Source of the DNA: Flavobacteriales bacterium
GTDB taxonomy: Bacteria; Bacteroidota; Bacteroidia; Flavobacteriales; CAJXXR01
Direction of reading: 5' to 3'
NCBI GenBank assembly: GCA_025210805.1
Contig: JAOAQX010000028.1
Coordinates: 1-64,000, forward strand
Length of the DNA stretch: 64,000 nt
Shown here: positions 17,059 to 25,553 of the stretch, piece after piece
Position numbering within the stretch: the first letter of the stretch is position 1
Layout of the letters: each line of letters starts with the position of its first letter
The notes under the pieces: generated by a model
Database searches by the model: none
Told to the model about the DNA's origin: nothing
What the model saw: only the letters and a program-made list of their open reading frames with translations
Position numbers and translations under genes: made by a program

Positions 17059-17266
17059 TTAATAATAATTTGCTGGTACTTCTAGAGCTTGACCTTTACC
17101 GTTATTTACTCTCAATATGGTTCACCTCTTTTCTACCAGATTTAGATCCTGGATTAAAACGAATTTGCCTACTAATCCTTTTTCCTGATTAGAAATTTGG
17201 AAGAGAGTATATCCACTGCCTTTATTACCTCCTTGTAATAAAGTTCCAACTTGCTAACCTCTGGTA
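17059..17266 (-). pseudogene. frameshifted C-terminal relic of a nuclease-like RHS toxin
   Basis: Three pieces in different frames join into one sensible C-terminus: GTLLQGGNKGSGYTLFQISN, then RQIRFNPGSKSGRKEVNHI, then RVNNGKGQALEVPANYY and a stop at 17059. Two frameshifts (near 17150 and 17095) disable it. The GSKSGRKEVNHI stretch has the flavour of small toxin nucleases, but the family is not certain. It lies just upstream of the acidic 131-residue gene. Confidence 0.6.
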
Positions 17267-17275
17267 AATTTCTAC

Positions 17276-17485
17276 CCCCGCTACCGCCAATTTCTAATTT
17301 CCCGCTGCTCGGGACAAGGCGTGAACACACTGATAATCAAACCAAATTTACCTTTTTGGCTGAAACCTAGAAACAACTTCTTTTTTTGCTGATTATCCAA
17401 TGGTTGTGGTGTTTTGATATTCATGCTACCAATTAAAAATTGACAGTAGCGATTTACGGTGTGTTTTTTTATTGGTGGTAGCGGG
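17276..17485 (-). repeat. RAYT-derived hairpin-ended element, internally deleted copy
   Basis: A 210-bp copy with both ends (CCCCGCTACCGCCAATTTC and ATTGGTGGTAGCGGGA). Its interior differs from the other short copies. It keeps about 90 bases of the region upstream of the RAYT start (GCTGAAACCTAGAAAC...GGTTGTGGTGTTTTGATAT), so its deletion removed a different span. The inner hairpin is CCAATT-aaa-AATTGA. An open frame across it is only a shadow. Confidence 0.8.
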
Positions 17486-17609
17486 AGCATTAAGACCTAG
17501 CTTAGATATTTTGATAAAATTTAGGGTAAAAATATTACCTTAATTGAATCATTAGATTATTATTACCTTTTATACTCGTATTATTTGATCAATAGAATTG
17601 TTGCTGCAA

Positions 17610-19283
17610 TTAATACTGGGCTAAATAACTCCCCAAATTTACCTTAGAATTCGTTAGTCCCAATTTCTTTCTCAATCTTGTTCGTGCTTTTTCTAAAGAT
17701 TCCACTTTTTGACCCGTAAGTTCAGATATGTTTTTAGAAGACATATTCAGTTTTAAAAAGGCACAAAGTCGTTTTTCATTAGGAGTAAGGCTCGGAAATT
17801 GCTGATGTAAATTGTTGTGAAAATCGGGATGAACCTCATTGAAATACTTTTCAAAATCGGACCAAATTTGTTTATCCTCGAGTTTTGTAAGCTGCATTGT
17901 AATCTGCTTTAACTTGTGTTTCACTTCTGGTTTACTGGCGATTTCTTTAAGTTTTTTAACTTGTTCAGAAAGTTCAGAAATTGAAGACTTTTGTTGCAAA
18001 GCACTCAAAATATTTGTAGTAAGTTCTCTATTTTTAAAGTCAAGTTTATTTTGAAGATGATCTAATTTTAGTTTTTTGTATTTTAGTTTTAATCGGTATT
18101 TTAAGAATAAAAGCAATAAAATAATAATTCCGGTTACACAACTCAAAATAATAAGATTCGTAAAAAAATTATCTCTTTGTTTTTCTAACCGTGCTTTTTG
18201 TTCTTTTTTCTGTAATTGATGTTTAAACTGAAGACTTTTTAGGTTAAGTAAATTACCCGAAATGTTTAAACTATCTTTTGTAGCATGTTCTATAGCTAAG
18301 TATTCAAAAGCCTTTGTTGTGTCGGTCTTATTTAGATGAAATTCTTTTAAATAAGAAGAAGATTTATGTAATAATCCCACAAAATTATTGGCTTTAGCTA
18401 AGTCGAAAGCTTTTGTCAAGTATAAAAACTCCTTGCTTTCATCTTTTATATCATAATAACAATCAGAAAATTCCAAATAAACCTTAGTAAGCTTTTCAAG
18501 TTGATTTAGATCTGTAAAAATTTCTTCGGAAAGGTTTAAATAATAAAATGCCGTATCAAATTTTCCTGCGCGTCCGTTTGCGGAACCTAAATTCAAATAA
18601 TTTACACCCAGCCAAGACTTTTTATTGAATCTTTTATTAATCAGAATAGCTTTTTTGATGTTCTTTTCAAAATCAATAAATACATTCAAGCTTGCGTAGG
18701 CTGCTGCAATATTGTTTAGGTCTCTTGAAATTGAAACAGAATCCTTTATCGATCTTGAAATAGAAATGGCTTCTTCGTACTTCAACAGAGCTTTATCAAA
18801 ATCTTCTAAATCGAAATAATTAAATCCAATTCGACTTAAAGAAAGACTCATTTTCTTTTTATCCTTAATGTTTTCGGCAATTTGATAAGCTTGATAGTAA
18901 ATTGAGTTACTCTTTTCAAAATCAGAAACTACAGCAAAAATTCGGGCATAGGCTAAAAGTAAATCGACATGTAATGAAGGATACTCGTCTTTCAGATTTA
19001 ATTTAATTCCAGCATCAGCATATTTTTTTGCGACTTCATAATTGCTTTTTTGCCAATACAAATTGGTCAAAAGTATAGACGCGTGAAGTTGCGACTTTAC
19101 ATCTTTTTGATCTAAAGATTGTTGATAAGCTTTTTGCGCATAGTTCAAACTTTCGGATGGTGAATTTTGAATTAAACTATCCGCAGAATTCAATAAAAAT
19201 TGAATGGTGGACGATTGTTTGTTTTGCCCAAATGAATATTGTAATCCGAAAACAATAACGAGGCTAAGTAGATGTAGTTTCAT
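17610..19283 (-). CDS. TPR-containing LuxR-type transcriptional regulator
   Basis: The protein has an N-terminal signal-like helix and then TPR repeats through about residue 330 (for example FDKALLKYEEAISISRSIKD). A membrane helix follows (ILSCVTGIIILLLLFLKY, about 375-395), then a coiled coil, and a C-terminal helix-turn-helix near 500-555 (LTPNEKRLCAFLKLNMSSKNISELTG...RTRLRKKLGL). This periplasmic-TPR, membrane, coiled-coil, HTH layout is common in Bacteroidota regulators. An upstream in-frame Met exists at 19310. The Met at 19283 (MKLHLLSLVIVFGL) is preferred because it starts a proper signal anchor and lies about 35 bases after a -7 box at 19319-19326. It faces away from the adhesin gene. 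Confidence 0.85.
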   Translation of the reverse strand: MKLHLLSLVIVFGLQYSFGQNKQSSTIQFLLNSADSLIQNSPSESLNYAQKAYQQSLDQKDVKSQLHASILLTNLYWQKSNYEVAKKYADAGIKLNLKDEYPSLHVDLLLAYARIFAVVSDFEKSNSIYYQAYQIAENIKDKKKMSLSLSRIGFNYFDLEDFDKALLKYEEAISISRSIKDSVSISRDLNNIAAAYASLNVFIDFEKNIKKAILINKRFNKKSWLGVNYLNLGSANGRAGKFDTAFYYLNLSEEIFTDLNQLEKLTKVYLEFSDCYYDIKDESKEFLYLTKAFDLAKANNFVGLLHKSSSYLKEFHLNKTDTTKAFEYLAIEHATKDSLNISGNLLNLKSLQFKHQLQKKEQKARLEKQRDNFFTNLIILSCVTGIIILLLLFLKYRLKLKYKKLKLDHLQNKLDFKNRELTTNILSALQQKSSISELSEQVKKLKEIASKPEVKHKLKQITMQLTKLEDKQIWSDFEKYFNEVHPDFHNNLHQQFPSLTPNEKRLCAFLKLNMSSKNISELTGQKVESLEKARTRLRKKLGLTNSKVNLGSYLAQY

Positions 19284-19318
19284 AAAAGAGATATTGAATC
19301 CAAGAAACATTTCCTATT

Positions 19319-19326
19319 CAAAGATA
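19319..19326 (-). promoter_or_regulatory. Bacteroidota -7 box for the TPR/LuxR gene
   Basis: On the minus strand this reads TATCTTTG, a match to TAnnTTTG. It would start transcription near 19313, leaving a leader of about 30 bases before the preferred start at 19283. No clear -33 TTG at standard spacing was found. Confidence 0.45.
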
Positions 19327-19469
19327 ATCAAATTTATTCTACTAAAAATCGGTTCAAAAGTGTATCGTCTATACTTGCAGTGTAAACTTTCTTAAAAAGA
19401 CTCTTCTCCTTGAGAGTTTTTTAATATGTCTAATTTCAAGCTTTTATGAGGTTTTAGATTCCATTGTCC

Positions 19470-19477
19470 TAGTTTTG
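19470..19477 (+). promoter_or_regulatory. possible -7 box for the GIN-domain adhesin gene
   Basis: TAGTTTTG matches TAnnTTTG and lies 147 bases before the preferred start codon at 19624. The implied leader is long. The -33 element is not clear. Confidence 0.35.
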
Positions 19478-19623
19478 TACTGGTGGTTTTTGGGATCTAT
19501 ACATGTTTTGTCTTGGTGAAAAATATTCGCCGAGATAGTCTTTGTAGGAATTTTGCACCAGACTTCTATATGGTCCAAGTAAATCTTAAACACATAGATT
19601 TTATTTTTTTCAAATCGCAAAAT

Positions 19624-22600
19624 ATGATTACAAAAACTACAAATTTGGCTTACCTAATAGTATTAGGGCTTTTTACACAATTCAACTCCAACGCTCAAAT
19701 ATTTGGAGATGGAAATATTATTTCTCAAAGTATTTCGACGTCAACTATTGAGCATTTAGAAATACATCCGAGTGTAACCTCATTAATCATAAATGAAGGA
19801 AGTACTCAGAATATTTCACTTTCTGGAGATAGTAATATTGTAAATGCATTACTAAATAGTACAAGCGTTGATTCACTCTCTTTAAAGTTTCCAGCGGGAA
19901 ATACATATTCCAATTATACGCTGAATATCAACATTACTACTCAAAATATTGAGTCCATTCGTTCATTTGGTTCTGGAGAGGTAACCATTAACAATTTTAC
20001 TAACACAACCTCTTTAGATATTAATAACCTAGGAGCTGCTAACTATAATGTATACGAGTATACAAATGCTTCAAGTTTGCATATAACAAATAATGGTTCA
20101 GGAGATATTACGATGAATGAAAATTTTCCGTCCTTGACAAATTATGAAGTGTATAATCATGGTGGAGGAAACTATAACGGATGCGGATTAGAAACAGATT
20201 CTGTTTTAGTTCAAAATTTCGGTAGTGGTGATATGAATGTTGGTTCAACAGGATATGTAAATGCGATAATATTCGGATCTGGAAATATTTACTATTACGG
20301 AACTCCAAGTTTGTACCAAAATAATTTTGGTATAGGAAGTATTTCTCTAGGTACAAGTACAAATTGTATATCGGGTAATAGTTCAGGAAATGGAGGGAAT
20401 TCATCAATAAGCTGCATAAATGGTGATGGAAGTTCTGCTACTTCAACAACTTCATTATCGGTTTTTGAGCATATTAAAATATTACCTTCGGTACAAAGTA
20501 TTACCATTCAACAAGGGACTACTTCAGAAATTTTAGCCACAGGAAATCAAAATATTATTGATAGTTTGGAATATACGATTACCAATGACACTCTATTCAT
20601 TCACTTCACCGGAGATTCATGTTACGATAATTATGATTTAAATTTAACCGTTACAACTTCCGACATAAAGAATTTTATAATGATGGATTCTGGAAATGCC
20701 ACCATAGAAGTATTCGATAATTCTTATAGTATTGAAGTCTTTAATTATGGTGCTGGTAATATTTCTGTAAATGAGTTTTCGGATGCCTACTTTTTTAAAG
20801 CACATAATTATGGCTCGGGAGATATAACGGTAAATGAGGATTTCTCTTTTGTTTCTTCTTATACTGTTAACAATTACGGATCTGGAAATTATTATGGTTG
20901 TCAATTAAACGTAGCATCATGTTATGCTAACAATTTTGGTTCGGGAAATGTTGTAGTGACAGCCTCAGGATATTTGAATGCAGAACTCACAGGAACTGGA
21001 AACATTGAGTACTACGAAACACCTACGACTATAGATCAAACCATAACAGGGACGGGGATATTAGTTATTGGAACAGATCCTGATTGTGTAGTTGGTAATC
21101 CAATACCAACCAATATTACTGGAGATGGAAATATTATTTCTCAAAGTATTTCGACATCAATAATTGAGCATTTAGATATTGATCTAGAATTTACAAATCT
21201 TACCGTAAATGAAGGAAGTACTCAAAGTATTGTAATTTCTGGAGATAGTAATATTGTAACGTCACTTATTAATTCTACTTTGGTGGATACGTTTAGAAGT
21301 AATTTTCCAACAGGGTTTATGTATTCGAACTATACTTTAAATATTACAATTACAACACCAAGCATTAAGTCCATTACAACTCACAACAATGGAGAGGTTC
21401 TAGTGAATGATTTCTCATCTACCCAACTATTAAATATTAACAATTTAGGAAATGCCAATTATAATGTTTACGCATTTGTTGGTGCTACAGATTTGTATAT
21501 TAATAACCATGCCGATGGAGATATTAATATGAATGCAAATTTCCCAGCCTTGACAAATTATGAAGTATATAATCATGGTGGAGGAAGTTTTTACGGTTGT
21601 GGATTGGAAACAGATTCTGTTTTAGTTCAAAATTTCGGTTCTGGAGATATGTATGTAGCTTCAACCAATTATGTAAATGCGGCAATTTTCGGATCTGGTG
21701 ATATTTATTATTATGGAAGTCCAGATTTGTATCAAAATACTTTTGGTTCTGGTAGTATAACTTTAGGGTCGGGTACAAATTGTACAACAGGTGGAACTAC
21801 ATTTTCGGATTGTATTCAAGGAGATGGGACAACAACTTCCCACAACTTTAATCTTGGAAGTTTTGATTATATAAATTTGGATCCAGCCGTTACTTCTATT
21901 AGTCTAGTGCAGGGTACAACACCTGGAGTTACAGTTTCTGGAGATAATAATATTGTGGATAGTTTACAGGTAGAAGTAATAAACGATACGTTATACATTA
22001 CTTTCCCTACCGATACATGTTTCGAGAATTATGCTTTGGATTTAAACATAACTGCCACAGGATTTGTTCAATTTGCAATGAGAAATGAAGGAAACAGTAC
22101 AATATCTGGTTTCGATGGAGAGGAGAATATTGAAATTATTAATTACGGATCAGGAAATATTACAGTAGAATCCTTTCAAGATGTTACAAATTTCTTAATT
22201 GAAAATTATGGTTCAGGAGATATTTCAATCGATGGTGATTTTCCAAATTTAGATAGTTATGAAGTTAATAATTATAATTCTGGAAATATTTATGGATGTG
22301 AGTTAACTGTAGATAGTTGTTTTGCAAATAATCATTCGGAAGGAACAATTGTTGTGAGTGTTGAAAAGTACTTAAAAGCAACGATTCAGAGTGCAGGAAA
22401 TATAGAATATTACGGTTCTCCTATTGTTGATGAAACTTTGAATGGAACTGGAAGTGTTAATATGGGTACCGAAGAAAGCTGCATAGCTGCCTTAGATGTT
22501 TTTGAACACGAATCGAACGGGATTACTTTTGTTATCTACCCAAACCCTTCTAAAGATATCATTAATCTATCTGGACAATTGGAACAGGGTGGTTTCATTT

Positions 22601-22731
22601 TCAATACGTTTGGTCAAAAAGTAATGTCGATTTCTGAAAATCAAAATCAAATTGATGTAAGAGGTTTAAATTTTGGTAATTATATTGTGAAAATAGGTCA
22701 TCAAACCGCTAAGTTTATAAAAACAGAATAG
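19624..22731 (+). CDS. T9SS type A sorted surface protein with four GIN/DUF2807-like modules
   Basis: The frame is open from 19483, but the Met at 19624 starts a clear signal peptide (MITKTTNLAYLIVLGLFTQF..NAQ), giving 1035 residues. Four modules of about 225 residues follow in A-B-A-B order. A modules start GDGNIISQSISTS (DNA at about 19704 and 21121); B modules start INGDGSS/IQGDGTT (about 20415 and 21814). Each has VTVSGDxNIVDSL and many NYGSGNIT-type turns, resembling the head GIN domain (DUF2807) beta-helix. The end (IYPNPSKDIINLSG...FGNYIVKIGHQTAKFIKTE) is a type A T9SS sorting domain. It is likely a secreted or surface-bound adhesin-like protein. The ligand is unknown. Confidence 0.88.
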   Translation: MITKTTNLAYLIVLGLFTQFNSNAQIFGDGNIISQSISTSTIEHLEIHPSVTSLIINEGSTQNISLSGDSNIVNALLNSTSVDSLSLKFPAGNTYSNYTLNINITTQNIESIRSFGSGEVTINNFTNTTSLDINNLGAANYNVYEYTNASSLHITNNGSGDITMNENFPSLTNYEVYNHGGGNYNGCGLETDSVLVQNFGSGDMNVGSTGYVNAIIFGSGNIYYYGTPSLYQNNFGIGSISLGTSTNCISGNSSGNGGNSSISCINGDGSSATSTTSLSVFEHIKILPSVQSITIQQGTTSEILATGNQNIIDSLEYTITNDTLFIHFTGDSCYDNYDLNLTVTTSDIKNFIMMDSGNATIEVFDNSYSIEVFNYGAGNISVNEFSDAYFFKAHNYGSGDITVNEDFSFVSSYTVNNYGSGNYYGCQLNVASCYANNFGSGNVVVTASGYLNAELTGTGNIEYYETPTTIDQTITGTGILVIGTDPDCVVGNPIPTNITGDGNIISQSISTSIIEHLDIDLEFTNLTVNEGSTQSIVISGDSNIVTSLINSTLVDTFRSNFPTGFMYSNYTLNITITTPSIKSITTHNNGEVLVNDFSSTQLLNINNLGNANYNVYAFVGATDLYINNHADGDINMNANFPALTNYEVYNHGGGSFYGCGLETDSVLVQNFGSGDMYVASTNYVNAAIFGSGDIYYYGSPDLYQNTFGSGSITLGSGTNCTTGGTTFSDCIQGDGTTTSHNFNLGSFDYINLDPAVTSISLVQGTTPGVTVSGDNNIVDSLQVEVINDTLYITFPTDTCFENYALDLNITATGFVQFAMRNEGNSTISGFDGEENIEIINYGSGNITVESFQDVTNFLIENYGSGDISIDGDFPNLDSYEVNNYNSGNIYGCELTVDSCFANNHSEGTIVVSVEKYLKATIQSAGNIEYYGSPIVDETLNGTGSVNMGTEESCIAALDVFEHESNGITFVIYPNPSKDIINLSGQLEQGGFIFNTFGQKVMSISENQNQIDVRGLNFGNYIVKIGHQTAKFIKTE

Positions 22732-22770
22732 AAAAAAGCATAAACTTACTTTTAAATCCCTTGTTTAGAA

Positions 22771-22811
22771 AAAGCCAAAGATTTGTTTTTGAGATCTTTG
22801 GCTTTTTTTTT
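22771..22811 (+). terminator. intrinsic terminator of the adhesin gene
   Basis: A perfect 12-bp stem (AAAGCCAAAGAT with ATCTTTGGCTTT) around an 11-base loop is followed by a run of T. It lies 40 bases after the adhesin stop codon and separates that gene from the right half of the RHS array. Confidence 0.85.
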
Positions 22812-22828
22812 CTCATATTTGCAAAACG

Positions 22829-22910
22829 ATGACAATAAGTAGATTACATAAAGACGATTCTATAGCACAAGTTGCGCTAAGCTATGAGCCAAAATACGGT
22901 TGTAAAACGC
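22829..22910 (+). pseudogene. 5' fragment of a gene cut by a RAYT-derived element
   Basis: Twenty-seven codons (MTISRLHKDDSIAQVALSYE..., ending YGCKT) start at an ATG preceded by the promoter-like ATATTTGCAAAACG. They then run straight into the left end of the element at 22911. The frame continues only as element sequence until 23020. It looks like the beginning of a real plus-strand gene whose remainder was replaced. The family is not recognised, and no continuation was found in the window. Confidence 0.45.
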
Positions 22911-23092
22911 CCCCGTTACCGCCAATTTCTAATTTCCCGCTGCTCGGGACAAGGCGTGGACTCACGATGATCAAACCAAATTTACATGAAATATTGAAAA
23001 GAAATGAGTTACTGTTTTGACATACATATCGGCTACCAAGCACAACTTGGTAGTAGCGATTTACGGTGTGCTATTCATTGGCGGTAGCGGGG
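22911..23092 (-). repeat. RAYT-derived hairpin-ended element, internally deleted copy
   Basis: A 182-bp copy with nearly intact ends: CCCCGTTACCGCCAATTTC on the left, ATTGGCGGTAGCGGGG on the right. The left hairpin is TCCCG-ctgct-CGGGA and the inner hairpin is CCAAGC-aca-ACTTGG. It interrupts the gene fragment at 22829. Its right end is three bases from the 14-mer at 23096-23109. Confidence 0.85.
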
Positions 23093-23095
23093 GCT

Positions 23096-23165
23096 CATGA
23101 TAGTTTGCATAGTTTACATTTCAAATCACCTATTTTCTCGTCAATTGGGCTCATGATAGTTTGCA
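23096..23165 (-). repeat. double copy of the 3'-end motif with a shortened tail
   Basis: Two perfect copies of CATGATAGTTTGCA (23096-23109 and 23152-23165) flank a partial tail that still reads MSPIDEKIGDLKCKL on the minus strand. The motif therefore repeats after a deletion of the RKLL part of the tail. This is a visible recombination trace between two tail copies. Confidence 0.65.
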
Positions 23166-23638
23166 GGGGTAGAATTTGGAACAATTATTTTAGCATATGT
23201 GTGTCTTGTTTCATATGTAACTAATGGGGACACTATAGGTTGTCTATTTTTATAAATTAGAATTAATGAAGAGCATTCCGATTTATTATAACTTTCGAAT
23301 CTTTTGGATGAAAAATTACTCGGTATAAGAAAACAGCTTTGACCTTTCCTATAGTTTAATTCATCAGTTTCACTAGAATATACTTCAATGATCTCATCAT
23401 TATCTATATTCATTATTAGAAAATGTGAAAAATAAATACAGTTGGTATCGTTTTTTTCTTTCCAGTACGAATAATTTAGAATAACACCCTCCAGGGTATC
23501 TTTTAACTCAAAGTAAATATGTGACTCTTTTATTTCAAGATTATAGTACCCCTCTGCAGTGCTTTTTTTTGATAGGAGTCCACAACTGATTGTTAGAGTT
23601 GAGAAGATCAGTATACAAATAGTAATAACTTTTTTCAT
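23141..23638 (-). CDS. lipoprotein, probable immunity protein of an RHS-type module
   Basis: The open frame begins at 23698 inside a RAYT-derived element, but its first 20 codons come from element and toxin-relic sequence. The Met at 23638 (MKKVITICILIFSTLTISC) starts a lipoprotein signal with Cys19, giving 165 residues. No domain is recognised. The C-terminus ANYHEPN is encoded across the 14-mer in the NYH frame, as in the intact pair at 29 kb. The role is inferred from its position after a toxin relic. Confidence 0.6.
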   Translation of the reverse strand: MKKVITICILIFSTLTISCGLLSKKSTAEGYYNLEIKESHIYFELKDTLEGVILNYSYWKEKNDTNCIYFSHFLIMNIDNDEIIEVYSSETDELNYRKGQSCFLIPSNFSSKRFESYNKSECSSLILIYKNRQPIVSPLVTYETRHTYAKIIVPNSTPANYHEPN

Positions 23639-23645
23639 TTTTTTC

Positions 23646-23683
23646 TTAATTTGGAATAGTCTGTAGAATGATTGGGATGTACA
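23646..23683 (-). pseudogene. short C-terminal relic of a toxin frame
   Basis: Twelve codons (GVYIPIILQTIPN, then stop) lie between the element left end at 23684 and the lipoprotein start. The frame is open into the element and lacks a start. It is interpreted as the last residues of the deleted cognate toxin. Confidence 0.4.
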
Positions 23684-23866
23684 CCCCGTTACCGCCAATT
23701 TCTAATTTCCCGCTACTCGAGACAAGGTGTGGACACACTGATAATCAAACCAAATTTACATGAAATATTGAAAAGAAATGTGTTACTGTTTTGACATTCA
23801 TATCGGCTACCAAGTCCAACTTCGCAGTAGCGATTTGCGGGGTGTTTTTCATTGGAGATAGCTGGG
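23684..23866 (-). repeat. RAYT-derived hairpin-ended element, internally deleted copy
   Basis: A 183-bp copy. The left end is CCCCGTTACCGCCAATTTC with hairpin TCCCG-ctact-CGAGA, and the right end is ATTGGAGATAGCTGGGG. The inner stem is CCAAGT-cca-ACTTCG, the same variant as at 14673. It joins directly to the conserved module tail at 23867. Confidence 0.8.
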
Positions 23867-23965
23867 GTTACCTGAGAAAAAACCTATTTTATTACGCTCT
23901 ATTCGTCAGTAACTTACGTATTAAGCCACCTGTTTTCTTGTCAATTGGGCTTATGATAGTTTGCA
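23867..23965 (-). repeat. conserved module tail with 14-mer motif
   Basis: On the minus strand it carries TGCAAACTATCATA (23952-23965), then a frame ISPIDKKTGGLIRKLLTNRA and a stop, then TTTTTTCTCAGGTAAC. It follows the 3' end of the 215-residue lipoprotein gene by about 23 bases. Confidence 0.65.
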
Positions 23966-23988
23966 AGTTTGCACCTTGATTCGCATTA

Positions 23989-24633
23989 TTATTGACGTTT
24001 TACGTCTAACTCTATTAATTTTTTCAATATTATTTCAATTTCTTTTTTAACCTCTTGATTAGGTTTACTAATAGAGTTTATCGATTTTAATCGTGCTGCC
24101 TTCTCCTCATAGATACTTTGCTGTGGATTTCCCATATAAATACCGCACTCGCAATATTCTAATTCTGCTAACCAAATTTCAATATTATAGGTCACTGTCC
24201 CTTCTTTAAAGGAAAAATTAACCGATTTATTCTCACTAAATTTATCTAAGGACAACTCATTTACATATGAGTATTTACTTATTTTTTCTTTAGGTAAATC
24301 ACCACTAATATTTTCTTCAACAGCTTGTTTCACATCTTCATATTCACAACATCCAAACGTCTCAAAATCAATAAAAGGGTCAATAATAATACTACCTCCA
24401 TTTGCCGTGATGTTGTACGTAATATTAGGAGGATCAATACTATCGCTACCTACTAATTTAAAATCCTTAATTTTTCCCAAATTCAATAGAGAATATGCTG
24501 TAGAAGAATAACCAAAATACTTACTGTTTGTGTGTTCTATTTTAAACACAAGTACCTGATTAGCTTCTCTATTTTGATCAGAACAACTACTGTTAAGAAA
24601 AACAATAGCCAACTGTAAAAAATAATATTTCAT
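23989..24633 (-). CDS. lipoprotein, probable immunity protein of an RHS-type module
   Basis: A frame of 218 codons is open from 24645. The Met at 24633 (MKYYFLQLAIVFLNSSC) gives a standard lipoprotein signal with Cys17. The mature part is acidic, with CECGIYMG near residue 175 and a helical Lys/Glu-rich end. No family is recognised. It starts about 23 bases after the stop of a 43-codon toxin relic (24656-24787), so it is the likely immunity partner of a lost toxin. Confidence 0.6.
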   Translation of the reverse strand: MKYYFLQLAIVFLNSSCSDQNREANQVLVFKIEHTNSKYFGYSSTAYSLLNLGKIKDFKLVGSDSIDPPNITYNITANGGSIIIDPFIDFETFGCCEYEDVKQAVEENISGDLPKEKISKYSYVNELSLDKFSENKSVNFSFKEGTVTYNIEIWLAELEYCECGIYMGNPQQSIYEEKAARLKSINSISKPNQEVKKEIEIILKKLIELDVKRQ

Positions 24634-24655
24634 CTTTCTTAACATTACTATTCCT

Positions 24656-24787
24656 CTACTGTTCTACTGTTCTACTGTTCAACTCTGGAACTGATTTTAA
24701 CACTGCGTCAACATTACCTTGATTAACATCTAGTGTAGGACTAATTGTATTTCCGCTTTCATCAACAATTTTATATTTAAATACTCC
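24656..24787 (-). pseudogene. C-terminal relic of an RHS-type toxin with an 8-bp tandem repeat
   Basis: An open frame of 43 codons (GVFKYKIVDESGNTISPTLD, then VNQGNVDAVLKSVPELNSR..., then stop) starts at the element left end and has no start codon. The last codons lie in three tandem copies of CTACTGTT (24656-24680), an unstable repeat that sets where the frame stops. The toxin type is not recognisable. Confidence 0.5.
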
Positions 24788-24931
24788 CCCCGCTACCGCC
24801 AATTTCTAATTTCCCGATACTCGGGACAGGTGTGGACACACTGAGAATCAAACCAAATTTACATGAATTATCGAAAAGTCATCCAACATATAATTTCGAG
24901 CACTAGAGTATTTCCAATGATATGATTTATT
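24788..24931 (-). repeat. RAYT-derived element, left end with transposase C-terminal codons
   Basis: The left end is CCCCGCTACCGCCAATTTC with the hairpin TCCCGA-ta-CTCGGGA. The next 70 bases are almost identical to the 3' end of the intact RAYT gene (24862-24928 against 28263-28330) before the copy stops. This proves the link between the short elements and the transposase gene. The right end is lost. Confidence 0.85.
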
Positions 24932-25052
24932 TTGTGAACTAAAATTCGAATAGGTTACCTGAGAAAAAACCCATTTTATTACATTCTATTCATCAGTAAC
25001 TTACGCGTAAAATCATCTATTTTCTTGTCAATTGGGCTTATGATAGTTTGCA
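24932..25052 (-). repeat. conserved module tail with 14-mer motif (121 bp)
   Basis: The 121-bp tail runs from TTGTGAACTAAAATTCG to TATGATAGTTTGCA and matches 27642-27762 in length and order. On the minus strand it reads ISPIDKKIDDFTRKLLMNRM and a stop. It lies 15 bases after the lipoprotein gene of the intact module. Confidence 0.7.
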
Positions 25053-25067
25053 AATTTGCAGCCCTTA

Positions 25068-25553
25068 CTACTCAATGTTTCCAAAAGGCCATAACTGCTT
25101 TTCTTCATATAAAATTAAAGGTTCTTCTACCTTAATTTCTTGTTTAGTTAAATCCATTTTAATTATTCTTGAAGAAATAATCCCAAAATTTGGAGCAACT
25201 AGAGTTTGCATAAAAAGATAAGGGTTTTTATTATCACCTATATTTTTTGATTCCAAATAATATGAATGAGATGAATTTTCAAAACAATTATTGAGAAAAT
25301 ACGAAATTGTTTTCCCATTATTTAACACTCCTATAACTTGTTTATCCTCGCAATTTAAAAGTGGAACATTTATAATAGAAAAAATTGTATCATTTTTAAC
25401 ATTGATTAAAAGTGAGTCCTTCTGAGAGTCATTGACAAAAAGAGAATACTTCGAATTTTCTTCCTCACCAAAATTATTGCATGAGAATAATAATGCAAAC
25501 ACGATAAATATAATTGAACCTATATTATAACTATAGTTTTTCTGCTGCTTCAT
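25068..25553 (-). CDS. lipoprotein, probable immunity protein for the adjacent RHS toxin
   Basis: This 161-residue protein has a lipoprotein signal (IIFIVFALLFSC, Cys25). The mature part has no recognised domain. The gene overlaps the end of the RHS-toxin gene by 23 bases, so the two are translationally coupled, the usual arrangement for a toxin and its immunity partner. A lipoprotein immunity would protect the periplasmic side of the cell. It is followed by the 121-bp conserved tail. Confidence 0.65.
   Translation of the reverse strand: MKQQKNYSYNIGSIIFIVFALLFSCNNFGEEENSKYSLFVNDSQKDSLLINVKNDTIFSIINVPLLNCEDKQVIGVLNNGKTISYFLNNCFENSSHSYYLESKNIGDNKNPYLFMQTLVAPNFGIISSRIIKMDLTKQEIKVEEPLILYEEKQLWPFGNIE

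Noticed and set aside
17281..17490. 69-residue open frame on the minus strand
   Set aside because: It lies almost entirely in a RAYT-derived element and encodes its ends; similar frames are broken in other copies.
20108..20407. Minus-strand frames inside the GIN adhesin gene (also 20644-20904 and 21524-21787)
   Set aside because: They are antisense to a well supported repetitive gene and recur at equivalent places in the duplicated modules, as expected for shadows.
22911..23020. Continuation of the gene fragment at 22829 into a 63-residue frame
   Set aside because: The last 36 codons are element sequence; only the first 27 codons can be native.
23639..23698. N-terminal extension of the lipoprotein gene to 23698
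   Set aside because: These codons come from the element end and toxin relic in another frame; the Met at 23638 starts a proper lipoprotein signal.
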